A stretch of 64,000 nucleotides of DNA from Paenibacillus odorifer (GTDB lineage: Bacteria; Bacillota; Bacilli; Paenibacillales; Paenibacillaceae), in NCBI RefSeq assembly GCF_000758725.1, contig NZ_CP009428.1, positions 5,580,001 through 5,644,000 of the forward strand, written 5' to 3'. Positions 46,295 to 54,439 of this stretch are shown here, in pieces. The translations under genes and the position numbers were made by a program. The notes under the pieces are model-generated. The model worked only from the letters and a program-made list of their open reading frames with translations. It ran no database searches and had not been told where the DNA came from. Each line of letters opens with the position of its first letter. Position 1 is the stretch's first letter.

Positions 46295-47131
46295 TTACGC
46301 AACAGACATTCTAGTCAATTGCTCAGCAAAACGAACTGGAGAAAGATACCCCAGCGCGCCATGCATTCGCTTGCGGTTATAATAAAACTCAATATATTGA
46401 AAAAGTGTCTGGTAGGCTTGCTCCTTAGTTTTGAATCGTGGATTACAATAAATGAGCTCCTTTTTCAAAATGCTGTGCCACGACTCGATACAGGCGTTAT
46501 CATAACAGTTACCTCTGCGGCTCATGCTGGACTCCATGCCATACGCTTTCAACTGCTTCGTATATTCATGAGAAGTATATTGAGAACCTCTATCGGAGTG
46601 ATGTAATAGACCCTTTTCCGGTTGTTTAGCTTCGTAAGCATCTTGTAAGGCGCCCGAAATTAAGCTAGTTTCCATATGGTCCTCCAAGCGCCACCCCACG
46701 ATTTCACGCGTGCAAAGGTCCATCACACTAGCCAGGTACAAGCGCCCTCCCCGGCAAGGAATGTACGTAATGTCGGTAACCCATACTGAATTGGGTTTGA
46801 GTATTTTAAATTGCTGGTTCAGCGTATTCGGGGCAATCGGATGGTCATGATTGGAGTCGGTGGTCTGTACGCGATACGTTTTGGAGACAATGGAGCGAAG
46901 CTTCATATGTCGCATGTACACACTCACCGTGCGTTCGGTAACGGTATAACCTTCTTGATGCAACAGGCGGGTGATCTTCGGACTCCCATACCGCTTTTGA
47001 TGGTCTGCAAAATGATACTGAATTCGCTTCATTATCGCAGCCTTACGAAGCATATGCGTACTGGTTTTTTCTGTCCGCCACTTGTAGTACCCGCTCCGTG
47101 ACACATGTAGGGTCATGCACATCTTCTCCAA
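46295..47131 (-). CDS. IS3-family transposase OrfB
   Basis: Integrase-core transposase of 278 aa as read from ATG 47131. The DDE triad is visible: Asp in VWVTDITYIP, Asp in HHSDRGSQYTS, Glu in IESWHSILKKE about 35 residues later. The real product is probably an OrfAB fusion made by -1 frameshifting on a run of seven A at 47203-47209 (minus strand). The -1 frame continues as SSAHLQQTKELRFQFIEKH directly into OrfB with no stop. Confidence 0.93.
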   Translation of the reverse strand: MEKMCMTLHVSRSGYYKWRTEKTSTHMLRKAAIMKRIQYHFADHQKRYGSPKITRLLHQEGYTVTERTVSVYMRHMKLRSIVSKTYRVQTTDSNHDHPIAPNTLNQQFKILKPNSVWVTDITYIPCRGGRLYLASVMDLCTREIVGWRLEDHMETSLISGALQDAYEAKQPEKGLLHHSDRGSQYTSHEYTKQLKAYGMESSMSRRGNCYDNACIESWHSILKKELIYCNPRFKTKEQAYQTLFQYIEFYYNRKRMHGALGYLSPVRFAEQLTRMSVA

Positions 47132-47169
47132 GAGAAACTCGGAGCGATGTTTTTCAATAAACTGGAATC

Positions 47170-47487
47170 TCAGTTCCTTGGTTTGCTGAAGATGTGCACT
47201 GCTTTTTTTACGATCGCTAATTCCTCTTCCACATCGGCAATCTTGTTATCTTTTTCTTGAAGTTGACGTTTCATTTCTTTCAACTGTGCCTCGAGTTCCC
47301 GTACTCGATCCAAGCTAGCTGCCGGTTCATTTTTTAGTTCTCGATACTGGCTCATCCATTGATGCAGGGTACTTTTTGGGATGTTGAGCTCTTCCGCCAA
47401 GTCGCCCACTGTCTTTGTTTGCTCTTGAATGAACTGCACTGTCTGTTTTTTAAATTCTTCGTTGTACCGTTGTCGATGTTCTCCCAT
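47170..47487 (-). CDS. IS3-family transposase OrfA (helix-turn-helix)
   Basis: DNA-binding OrfA of 105 aa. HTH: YNEEFKKQTVQFIQEQ then LAEELNIPKSTLHQWMSQY, followed by a coiled-coil (LEAQLKEMKRQLQEKDNKIA). The start at ATG 47487 has GGAGG nine bases upstream. It ends shortly after the frameshift run AAAAAAAG. Confidence 0.92.
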   Translation of the reverse strand: MGEHRQRYNEEFKKQTVQFIQEQTKTVGDLAEELNIPKSTLHQWMSQYRELKNEPAASLDRVRELEAQLKEMKRQLQEKDNKIADVEEELAIVKKAVHIFSKPRN

Positions 47488-47554
47488 GTGAACACACCTC
47501 CGTGGACTCATTATCGCCAGTCTGTTAACTACTGTCCACTTTTTATTCTAGCTT

Positions 47555-47825
47555 CATTTCACCGTCCCAGCCACTTCAGCTCTTTTCTACGGGATTTATA
47601 CCGTACATTTCACTATTCCAGCCACCTCAGCTCTTTTCTACGGGATTTATACCGTACATTTCACCGTCCCAGCTACCTCAGCTCTTTTCTACGGGATTTA
47701 TACCGTACATTCCACCGTCTCAGCTACTTCAGCTCTTATCTGCGGGATTTATCCCATACATTTCACCGTCTCAGCTACCTCAGCTCTTTTCTACGGGATT
47801 TATACCGTACATTCCAGCATCTTAG
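47555..47825. repeat. Array of 51-bp palindromic units, right part
   Basis: Continues the array after the insertion: the 5-bp duplicate CATTT, 11 bp completing the split unit, then five units starting at 47571, 47622, 47673, 47724 and 47775. Total on both sides: 18 units. Unit 47724 has the variant TGCGGGATTTATCCCATA. Confidence 0.9.
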
Positions 47826-48012
47826 CTACTCATACAAAAAAATGGTGAAGCGCACGCTACTCCAGTTTTCGTTGCTCTATATAATAAATCGGCCTCTTAA
47901 ATGAGAGTCCATTCCCATAGATAACCTACGCAAATTATCTATACTGGCAAGGTTTAGGGCCATCCTTTTACAGAATGGCCCTCTCATTGATTATGTTGCA
48001 ATTTTGCTTACT
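47826..48012. other. Intergenic, weak hairpin
   Basis: GGGCCAT ... ATGGCCC (47957-47983) could serve as the end of the minus-strand gene at 48013, but there is no clear T run. Nothing else seen. Confidence 0.35.
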
Positions 48013-48477
48013 TTAGTATTCTTTTTTAATTACAAAAAACGAACCCCGAATTGTTCCAGCTAGTTTGGACTTCTGCCTTGCAAACTTAAACTTCTCTTCT
48101 AGCTCCTTTGGGATCTCCATCCCCTCAGAAAGCTTAAAACCAACGGCTCGCTTCTTAGGGTCATCCACCGTATACATAACGTTGACCGCAAGGCCATCCT
48201 CATAAAAGACATAAGCAAATTTAATATTTTCCACTTGAAAACGCGACGTTTCTAAAGGCTTGGCCGCAAACTCAATATCACGTTCTTCTTTTAAAATTCG
48301 GTTCACATAATCAAGGGTCTCCTGACTTTCGCTGGCTTGTACAGCCGTAAATTCATGCTTGTATTTATTCATAAAATAACGGGCCTCATTAGCACGCAGA
48401 CCAGCAAGCGCATCTACTACTGGTGAAGATTCTAAACCAACCGTAGACACATTTTTAAAATCAACGATATAGGACAT
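48013..48477 (-). CDS. Uncharacterised cytoplasmic protein (154 aa)
   Basis: Not recognised. 154 aa from ATG 48477, which has AAGGAGAG six bases upstream (an ATG at 48483 lies inside that site). Soluble, mixed alpha/beta composition, ending KLAGTIRGSFFVIKKEY. Features LRANEARYFMNKYKHEF and VMYTVDDPKKRAVGFKLSEG are the most distinctive. It is encoded 87 bp after another uncharacterised gene on the same strand and may be cotranscribed. Confidence 0.7.
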   Translation of the reverse strand: MSYIVDFKNVSTVGLESSPVVDALAGLRANEARYFMNKYKHEFTAVQASESQETLDYVNRILKEERDIEFAAKPLETSRFQVENIKFAYVFYEDGLAVNVMYTVDDPKKRAVGFKLSEGMEIPKELEEKFKFARQKSKLAGTIRGSFFVIKKEY

Positions 48478-48569
48478 TTCCATCTCTCCTTTTCTCTCAT
48501 TATTCCCAAAAAAACTTATCGTTACTTAGGATACAGTTCGCGTGCTGTCTGTAACGGCAAGTTTCTGTG

Positions 48570-49469
48570 TTAACTGCTGTGCTCTTTTTCTACTAAAGTG
48601 ACCATCTCACGCTTCCACTTTTCTCGCTCCTGTGGCGGTATCGGCTCCCCTTTGTCATACAGAAATCTAATCATATAGAACCCATCCTTCGTAAGCAGGC
48701 TGGTAACAAGTTCATGCTCTAATACATTATTGTTCATCAACTGCGTCTCCACTACAGAGCTATTATCAGTCTGATGCAGTACTTGAGCGGTCAACAAGGT
48801 CTCTTGGGAGATATAATCCGCTGTATGCTTCTCTACAGAAGATGCCTCTATCTTATCAAAATAATTAATCGTGAACGTATGCGAAGGTTCGTACCGATGG
48901 TATTCTCCTAGCGGATAATATCCGATAAATTGACTGTTACTGTAGACATGGAATGTTGCAGGTACATAGCTATTAAGCTGAAAATACGGGATGAATCGCA
49001 CAATACCTGAATTGATCTCTTCTCCAGGAGGAATGACCGCATCCACACCACTAAGGAAATCACCCTTCTTATCTACAAAAATCGTGCTATAAGGGCTGTA
49101 CCTCGTAATCCAAATTGAACCATTCTCCTTCACAGCCTCAACGTAATAACTGATAATTTGATTTCTTTTTTCCTCACGTTCATCGGCGGGGTTGATACAG
49201 GTATGAATATGCTTCCGAGTGTATGTAAAGACTGCTTTAGTAGCATCCATTGACAGCAATTCAAATTCGAGAATTTCAGATTTTATATTATAGATTTGAA
49301 ATGTCATCATTAATTGAAAGTGATTTAAAAAGGACATTCCCCTCTTATCTGGATGAAATCTTTTGCTCAAACCTTCTTCATCCTTATCCATATAAGCCTG
49401 CTCCAAGCCTTCAACCAGGGCCTGCAGTTCCTCTTTTGTGATGCCTTTATTTTTCTTAAAGAAAAACAT
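48570..49469 (-). CDS. Uncharacterised protein, possible NTF2-like N-terminal domain
   Basis: 299 aa, no signal peptide, ribosome site GAGGGGAGAG before ATG. The first 130 residues (a helix LQALVEGLEQAYMDKDEEGL, then RFHPDKRG, then strands IYNIKSEILEFELLSMDATK) look like an NTF2/SnoaL-type fold (inference). The rest shows no motif. Role unknown. Confidence 0.65.
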   Translation of the reverse strand: MFFFKKNKGITKEELQALVEGLEQAYMDKDEEGLSKRFHPDKRGMSFLNHFQLMMTFQIYNIKSEILEFELLSMDATKAVFTYTRKHIHTCINPADEREEKRNQIISYYVEAVKENGSIWITRYSPYSTIFVDKKGDFLSGVDAVIPPGEEINSGIVRFIPYFQLNSYVPATFHVYSNSQFIGYYPLGEYHRYEPSHTFTINYFDKIEASSVEKHTADYISQETLLTAQVLHQTDNSSVVETQLMNNNVLEHELVTSLLTKDGFYMIRFLYDKGEPIPPQEREKWKREMVTLVEKEHSS

Positions 49470-49588
49470 GTCTTCTCTCCCCTCATCATCAGTCTACTTC
49501 CAATTACTTACTCCTATTTATTATACGGGCACACCTGTGTACTTTTCTAGGAATGGTTTCTTTGAGTAGGTATACCTTACAGTCATCC

Positions 49589-50146
49589 CTACATTTTAAA
49601 ATGTTCACGAACTAACCTAAATTGTTCTTCTACGCTCATATTTAGTGTTCTTTCTATGGTTTTGATGCCCAGCTTAGTGCAAGCGCTCTTTATTTCATTG
49701 GAGAACTTAATCATAGATTTATTACTGTGTTTAATTGTTTCTTCTGGATTTAACGTATAAGCGTTAATGCAGTCCAGAATCATCTTATGGTCTTCTCTAA
49801 AGTAATATAATCTCTCTATCTCCGCATCGGACGTATAAAAACATATCATTCTCTTTTCCGGGATAAACGGTATCTCTTCGACCACTTGAAATAACCATTG
49901 GCAATGTTCATCTACAGGTTTATTAAACCACTTATTCCAATCTAAACTAGGATTAGGGAATTGAAGGGCAGGATATTCCATAGGGCTAGAGAATGGTCTA
50001 TATTTTAAGAGATCATCCCCTAATGTTTGAAAACCTAATTCCTCTACAAACTTCTTGGTCATAGTAGTCTTTCCAGCACAAGGTCCACCATTTAGCCAAT
50101 ATACATGTTTTAATTGTTCTTTCAAATAATTATTATTTATCTTCAT
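49589..50146 (-). CDS. P-loop kinase-like protein
   Basis: 185 aa from ATG 50146 (GGGGTG six bases upstream; GTG at 50155 is an alternative). Walker A is LNGGPCAGKTTMTKKF near residue 17-32. The remaining region resembles small nucleoside/shikimate-type kinases or zeta-toxin-like P-loop proteins, with no clear Walker B or lid. It could phosphorylate a small molecule; substrate unknown. Confidence 0.7.
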   Translation of the reverse strand: MKINNNYLKEQLKHVYWLNGGPCAGKTTMTKKFVEELGFQTLGDDLLKYRPFSSPMEYPALQFPNPSLDWNKWFNKPVDEHCQWLFQVVEEIPFIPEKRMICFYTSDAEIERLYYFREDHKMILDCINAYTLNPEETIKHSNKSMIKFSNEIKSACTKLGIKTIERTLNMSVEEQFRLVREHFKM

Positions 50147-50226
50147 CCAACACACCCCGTTTATATTTAAAAAGCTTACTCTGACACGTTGGTTGTGAGG
50201 GGTTGGCGGATTCTTATCTTTCTAGA

Positions 50227-50264
50227 CAAAAAAGCCTTCCCCACCCTAAAGGGTGAAGAAAGCT
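50227..50264 (-). terminator. Terminator of SpoIIAA-like gene (dispersed repeat copy 2)
   Basis: Minus-strand stem AGCTTTCTTCACCCT / AGGGTGGGGAAGGCT ending in TTTTTT, 34 bp after the stop at 50298. Same family as the copy at 40110. Confidence 0.88.
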
Positions 50265-50297
50265 TAAATGTGTATCCCCAAATTATGGGCAGCTATA

Positions 50298-50714
50298 TTA
50301 GGTTTTCGTACCCGAGGGTGCCTTAGCCAACTGCTCCTCCAGCCACCTTATCGCCTCAGCCTCTCCGGAGAAAGCACCTCCGGGGCAGCCGTAGGTTCTT
50401 TTAGTGGACAACGCTGTAACTGGCTTGTAGACAGCAAGCAACTTAGCATTCTGCATTACGACCGCGATGCCTGAACAATATTGGGCGATTTCCCGCTTGT
50501 TCATCTTGCACCAGTTCATATACAGCTGTGTGACCGCACGCTCTGGACGTGTGTTTTTCTCTGCGGAATGCACCATCAGCAGGCCGAAGGCAGATCGGCG
50601 CGCGAGCAGCTCTTCCCAATAAGCGATATATTCTTCTACTGTCTCCTGATCAAACGCCTCCCCCAAACTAAGGCTTATGATCGGCCAAGTGGATTCATCC
50701 TTTGTTATAGGCAT
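50298..50714 (-). CDS. SpoIIAA/STAS-like small protein
   Basis: 138 aa, soluble. The sequence pattern (STWPIISLSLGEAFDQETVE, AYWEELLARRSAFGLLMVHS, EAEAIRWLEEQLAKA) fits the SpoIIAA-like/STAS-lipid-binding fold seen beside siderophore transport genes. It is encoded 33 bp after a YbtQ-like ABC gene on the same strand and likely belongs to that unit. Specific function unknown. Ribosome site TTAGGAGGG. Confidence 0.6.
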   Translation of the reverse strand: MPITKDESTWPIISLSLGEAFDQETVEEYIAYWEELLARRSAFGLLMVHSAEKNTRPERAVTQLYMNWCKMNKREIAQYCSGIAVVMQNAKLLAVYKPVTALSTKRTYGCPGGAFSGEAEAIRWLEEQLAKAPSGTKT

Positions 50715-50746
50715 ACGTTTCCCTCCTAAAATGTGCTGAGCATTGC

Positions 50747-52486
50747 CTAAGATGTGATGCGGAATCCAACGGACTGCTGTTGCAGCTTCCAGAGCCGGTC
50801 GTACAATCCGCCGCGCAGCAGTAAGGCATCATGTCGTCCCTGCTCTACCAGCTGACCGTCTTCCAGTACGATAATGTTGTCCGCACCGCGTATGGTTTTC
50901 AGCCGGTGAGCGATAACAATGACGGTCCTGCCCGTAATCAACGCATCAATTCCTTTCTGGATTTCGGCCTCATTCTGCGGGTCAAGCGATGCAGTAGCTT
51001 CATCCAACAGCACAATTGGAGCGTTCTTGAGAATCGCACGGGCAATGGAGATCCGCTGCTTCTCCCCTCCGGAGAGCGTGCTTCCGCCTTCGCCTACCGG
51101 CGTATCATAACCAAGCGGTAATTTCATGATGAAACCATGGCAGTGAGCCATTTCCGCTGCCTGCTGAATATCCCGCTGCGACGCCCCCGGCCGCCCAAAA
51201 GCAATATTGTTCCCAATGGTATCTTGAAACAGGTACACATCCTGAAACACCACCGATACGGATCCTAGCAGATGTTCTGGATCAATCTCCTTGATGTTGC
51301 GCCCACCTAGCAGAACACTCCCTTTTTCAGGATCATAGAAACGTGAGATCAGGCGCAGCACTGTACTCTTGCCGCTGCCTGACGGACCCACAATTGCAGT
51401 CAGTGAACCTTGCGGCATTTCCAGACTTAAATTTTTGAGAACAGGCTCTCCTCCATAGCTGAAGGTTACATTGTCAAACCTAATGGTGCTGCTTTTAGGA
51501 AGAGGACTCGTAGCACCTGTCATTACCGGCTGGCGCAGCAGGTCTACTATACGTTCACCCGCTTGTTCGTTGTAGCGGAATTCGGCATAATTGGCTAGCG
51601 CCGTGGTCAATGGATCATAGATTCGTGTGCCGACAATAAGGAATACTGCCAACTGCAAAATACCGAGCTCCCCGCCTAATAATAGATGAACACCTACGTA
51701 TATCATTAAGGTCAGCCCCGCACGGAGAAGAGCCATAGCGGTTAGAATAACCGGACCGAACATCCCTTCCAGCTTCACACTTTCCTTCATCAAAGTTTTA
51801 AAAGAGTTATCCAGACGGACAAATCGTTCTCCTGTCAGATTATAGGCCTTCATCACCCGTATGCCGTTCAAGTATTCTTGCAATCGGTTCGCAGCGTTCA
51901 GCTTGGCCTTCATATGATCCGCTCCGAGTCTCCGCCGAAGCTTGCCCGATATATACATGATCAGAAGAGCAACCGGCAGCGCTACGAACATGGAAATCGC
52001 CATCCGCCAGTCCAGAAACAGTAAACCAGCAAGTGCAAATATCGGCAGTACAAAAGCCCCCGCAAGCTGTGGCAGCAGATGTGAAATGCCCGTCTCAACG
52101 AGCGTGAAATCACCCATCATCATATTGGCTAAATCACCTGGGTCCCGGCGAGTCAGGTAACCCAGCGGAAGCTTCCGCAGATGTTCTGCTAATTCCGCAC
52201 GTCCCTGTGCAGCAACATTGTATGCCCCGCGGTAAGCGGTACGATAGGCGGGAATCTCACTCAGGAACATCAGCACCATGACGGCGACAAGCCCTGCGCA
52301 GATCCACCAAAGGCGTTCTGTCTGAAGTTCTGCGCCCACAGTAATATAAGGAGCAAAAATCAACCGCACCGCCTCAATTACAAGCGCGAACGGAAGCACA
52401 CTAACTAGATTAGCCAGCAAGGAAAAAAGTACAGGCTTCAGCAACTGCTGCGGTTTGCCGGCAGTAATATTATGCAATACCTTCAT
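50747..52486 (-). CDS. ABC transporter ATPase/permease, YbtQ/IrtB-like
   Basis: Half-transporter of 579 aa: six transmembrane helices (about 20-310) and a nucleotide-binding domain (about 340-570) with Walker A VGPSGSGKST, signature LSGGEKQR, Walker B VLLDEATASLD and the H-loop IAHRL. The start at ATG 52486 overlaps the upstream gene by 4 bp and has AAAGGAGGGG upstream. It should pair with the other half-transporter. YbtPQ/IrtAB proteins have an exporter fold but import metal-siderophore complexes; the Fur box upstream supports iron import. Confidence 0.88.
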   Translation of the reverse strand: MKVLHNITAGKPQQLLKPVLFSLLANLVSVLPFALVIEAVRLIFAPYITVGAELQTERLWWICAGLVAVMVLMFLSEIPAYRTAYRGAYNVAAQGRAELAEHLRKLPLGYLTRRDPGDLANMMMGDFTLVETGISHLLPQLAGAFVLPIFALAGLLFLDWRMAISMFVALPVALLIMYISGKLRRRLGADHMKAKLNAANRLQEYLNGIRVMKAYNLTGERFVRLDNSFKTLMKESVKLEGMFGPVILTAMALLRAGLTLMIYVGVHLLLGGELGILQLAVFLIVGTRIYDPLTTALANYAEFRYNEQAGERIVDLLRQPVMTGATSPLPKSSTIRFDNVTFSYGGEPVLKNLSLEMPQGSLTAIVGPSGSGKSTVLRLISRFYDPEKGSVLLGGRNIKEIDPEHLLGSVSVVFQDVYLFQDTIGNNIAFGRPGASQRDIQQAAEMAHCHGFIMKLPLGYDTPVGEGGSTLSGGEKQRISIARAILKNAPIVLLDEATASLDPQNEAEIQKGIDALITGRTVIVIAHRLKTIRGADNIIVLEDGQLVEQGRHDALLLRGGLYDRLWKLQQQSVGFRITS

Positions 52487-54285
52487 AGCTGATCCCCTCC
52501 TTTTTCCATATGCCAATCTCCGGCGTCACTGTAGGCATGCCACATTTTGGCGTAAAGCCCGTCCGCCTCAATCAAACCTGCGTGCTCTCCACGTTCCACG
52601 ATTTCTCCATCCCTCAGCACCAGAATTTGTGCAGCTTCACGTATAGAGGAGAGTCGGTGAGCAATGACAATAACCGTCTTGCCGCGCATAAGCTCCGTAA
52701 GTGCTAACTGCATATGAAACTCATTTTCCGGGTCGGCAAAAGCAGTCGCTTCGTCGAGCACGAGCACTGGTGCATTTTTGAGAATAGCCCGAGCTACCGC
52801 AATGCGCTGCTCCTCACCACCCGAGAGATAGACACCGCCTTCACCAATTAACGTATCGTATCCCTGCGGCAGCCGAGTAATGAACTCGTCGCATTGTGCC
52901 GCTCTGGCTGCAGCCTGGACTTCCTCCAGAGTCGCTCCCGGTTTGCCGACAGCAATATTCTCATACAAAGTGTCATAGAACAGGAAGGTTTCCTGAAATA
53001 CAAAAGCAACTGTATTCATTAATTCATGGATTGCCATATGGCGAATATCGACTCCACCGATACGGATCGCACCCACTTGCGGGTCCCAGAACCGCGGCAC
53101 CAAGCTGGCCACCGTCGATTTTCCCGAACCTGACGGCCCTACCAGCGCTGTAACCTTCCCTTGTTCTGCACGGAATGAGACTTCGCTGAGCGCCGCTGCA
53201 GTCCCTGCATCTTCACTGTAGGAGAAGGTTACATCCACAAATTCAACGTCAAAAGTATGCGGGGATAGCGGTTCTGCTATTTCTGATACAGGCTGCTGTG
53301 CCAAGAGACGGTCCATCCGCTCCACGCCTTCGCCAATATCCCGAGTGCTTGAAGCCAGCAGAAGTAGCTTGTAGAGCGGAGATGAAACGCCGGGCGCCAT
53401 AATTAGAAAGAACAGCAGCACAAGCGCAAAAGACATGGAATCCGGTCGGCCGCTTAGCATGAAGATGCCCACCGGCAAAATAAAGGTAAACGGTGACGCC
53501 AGCAATGTTTTGAATAAGATATAACCTGTTTGATAACGGTCCGTATACTCCAGACAATAATCGCGGTAGCTGGTCATATCACTGTAGAACTTTCTGAAAG
53601 AATGCACCGTCTGCCCGAACACCTTAACCGCCGGCATCCCCCGTACATACTGCACCGCCGAAGTATTGATCTGCTCCAACGAATCATGATACTGCTTCAC
53701 ACTGGCCTTGCCTCTGCTGCTCATCATAAGCGCTGACTGCACACCTAATCCTATAATTATCGGCAGCAGGCAAGCTACCGCCAACGGCGGACTAAGCCAA
53801 AACATCGCCACGATCATCAGCACCGTAGAAGCCAGCACGCTGACTAAATCGGGAAGCTGATGCGCTACGAAATTTTCCACCTTGTCGACATTCTGCTCTA
53901 GCGTTTTCTTGACCACGCCAGTTGATGTCCCATTCAGGAAACCGAGCGGCAATCTGCCCAAATGCTCGGTCATTCGCACACGCAAATTATATTGAATTCG
54001 AAAAGCCGCAATATGCGAGCACATAATACCACAATACGAAGTCACCAGCCCTCCGATTAACCCTCCAAGTGCAATCCACCCCCAGCGGATCATATACGTA
54101 CCGTCGACCTGTCCAGGCGATGAAGCATGGCGCAGCAGCTCTGCCAAAATGAAATAAACAGACAAAAACGGAATCAGCATTAATACAGCGCTGACAGATG
54201 ACAATATTCCGGACAAGAGCAGCAAACCTCGCTTCTCTCCGGCGATCTCCAGCAGCCTTGGCATGCCGGTTTTGGTTTTACTCAC
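52483..54285 (-). CDS. ABC transporter ATPase/permease, YbtP/IrtA-like
   Basis: Half-transporter of 600 aa. Membrane domain (about 20-310) and ATPase (about 355-585): Walker A VGPSGSGKST, signature LSGGEEQR, Walker B VLVLDEATAFADPENE (FAD in place of SLD, typical of this subgroup), H-loop IAHRL. The start is GTG at 54285 (GGGGG upstream). A longer open frame runs to 54408, but it would read through a Fur box and terminator. Fur box 46 bp upstream. Partner of the gene downstream. Confidence 0.88.
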   Translation of the reverse strand: MSKTKTGMPRLLEIAGEKRGLLLLSGILSSVSAVLMLIPFLSVYFILAELLRHASSPGQVDGTYMIRWGWIALGGLIGGLVTSYCGIMCSHIAAFRIQYNLRVRMTEHLGRLPLGFLNGTSTGVVKKTLEQNVDKVENFVAHQLPDLVSVLASTVLMIVAMFWLSPPLAVACLLPIIIGLGVQSALMMSSRGKASVKQYHDSLEQINTSAVQYVRGMPAVKVFGQTVHSFRKFYSDMTSYRDYCLEYTDRYQTGYILFKTLLASPFTFILPVGIFMLSGRPDSMSFALVLLFFLIMAPGVSSPLYKLLLLASSTRDIGEGVERMDRLLAQQPVSEIAEPLSPHTFDVEFVDVTFSYSEDAGTAAALSEVSFRAEQGKVTALVGPSGSGKSTVASLVPRFWDPQVGAIRIGGVDIRHMAIHELMNTVAFVFQETFLFYDTLYENIAVGKPGATLEEVQAAARAAQCDEFITRLPQGYDTLIGEGGVYLSGGEEQRIAVARAILKNAPVLVLDEATAFADPENEFHMQLALTELMRGKTVIVIAHRLSSIREAAQILVLRDGEIVERGEHAGLIEADGLYAKMWHAYSDAGDWHMEKGGDQL

Positions 54286-54315
54286 AGCTGTTCCCCCACT
54301 CTTGGTAATTACGCA

Positions 54316-54353
54316 CAAAAAAAAGTGCACTGAGAATGATTCTCTGTGCACTA
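54316..54353 (-). promoter_or_regulatory. Fur box embedded in a terminator-like hairpin
   Basis: TGAGAATGATTCTCT (54331-54345) resembles the Fur box TGATAATNATTATCA. It forms the upper half of a long inverted repeat AGTGCAC..GAGAAT / ATTCTC..GTGCACT (54324-54352), followed on the minus strand by a run of eight T. It sits after the AraC gene and before the ABC pair. It may both end the regulator transcript and hold Fur. Confidence 0.7.
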
Positions 54354-54439
54354 GTGTATAGGAACGTTGTTCACGATTGCTACCGTTTAAGGGATTATAA
54401 TTAACCAAAACAGGAGCATCTGTGCAGGAGGATACGGAC

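Larger units (their letters stand above)
46269..47554 (-). mobile_element. IS3-family insertion sequence inside the repeat array
   Basis: Element of 1286 bp with orfA and orfB. The ends share AAGTGGACAGT as an imperfect inverted repeat (46281-46291 and 47530-47540). A 5-bp direct repeat CATTT flanks it (46264-46268 and 47555-47559). Removing the element and one CATTT rejoins 40 bp and 11 bp into one exact 51-bp unit, which proves the boundaries. The transposase motifs are intact, so it may be active. Confidence 0.92.

Noticed and set aside
45541..46314. 257-codon open frame with 17-residue repeats (GIYTVH pattern)
   Set aside because: It arises because the 51-bp DNA repeat is a multiple of three; it starts in antisense to a pseudogene, lacks a ribosome site, and the repeat palindromes are conserved at DNA level.
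45617..47825. CRISPR array
   Set aside because: Units are contiguous 51-bp repeats with no unique spacers and no cas genes nearby.
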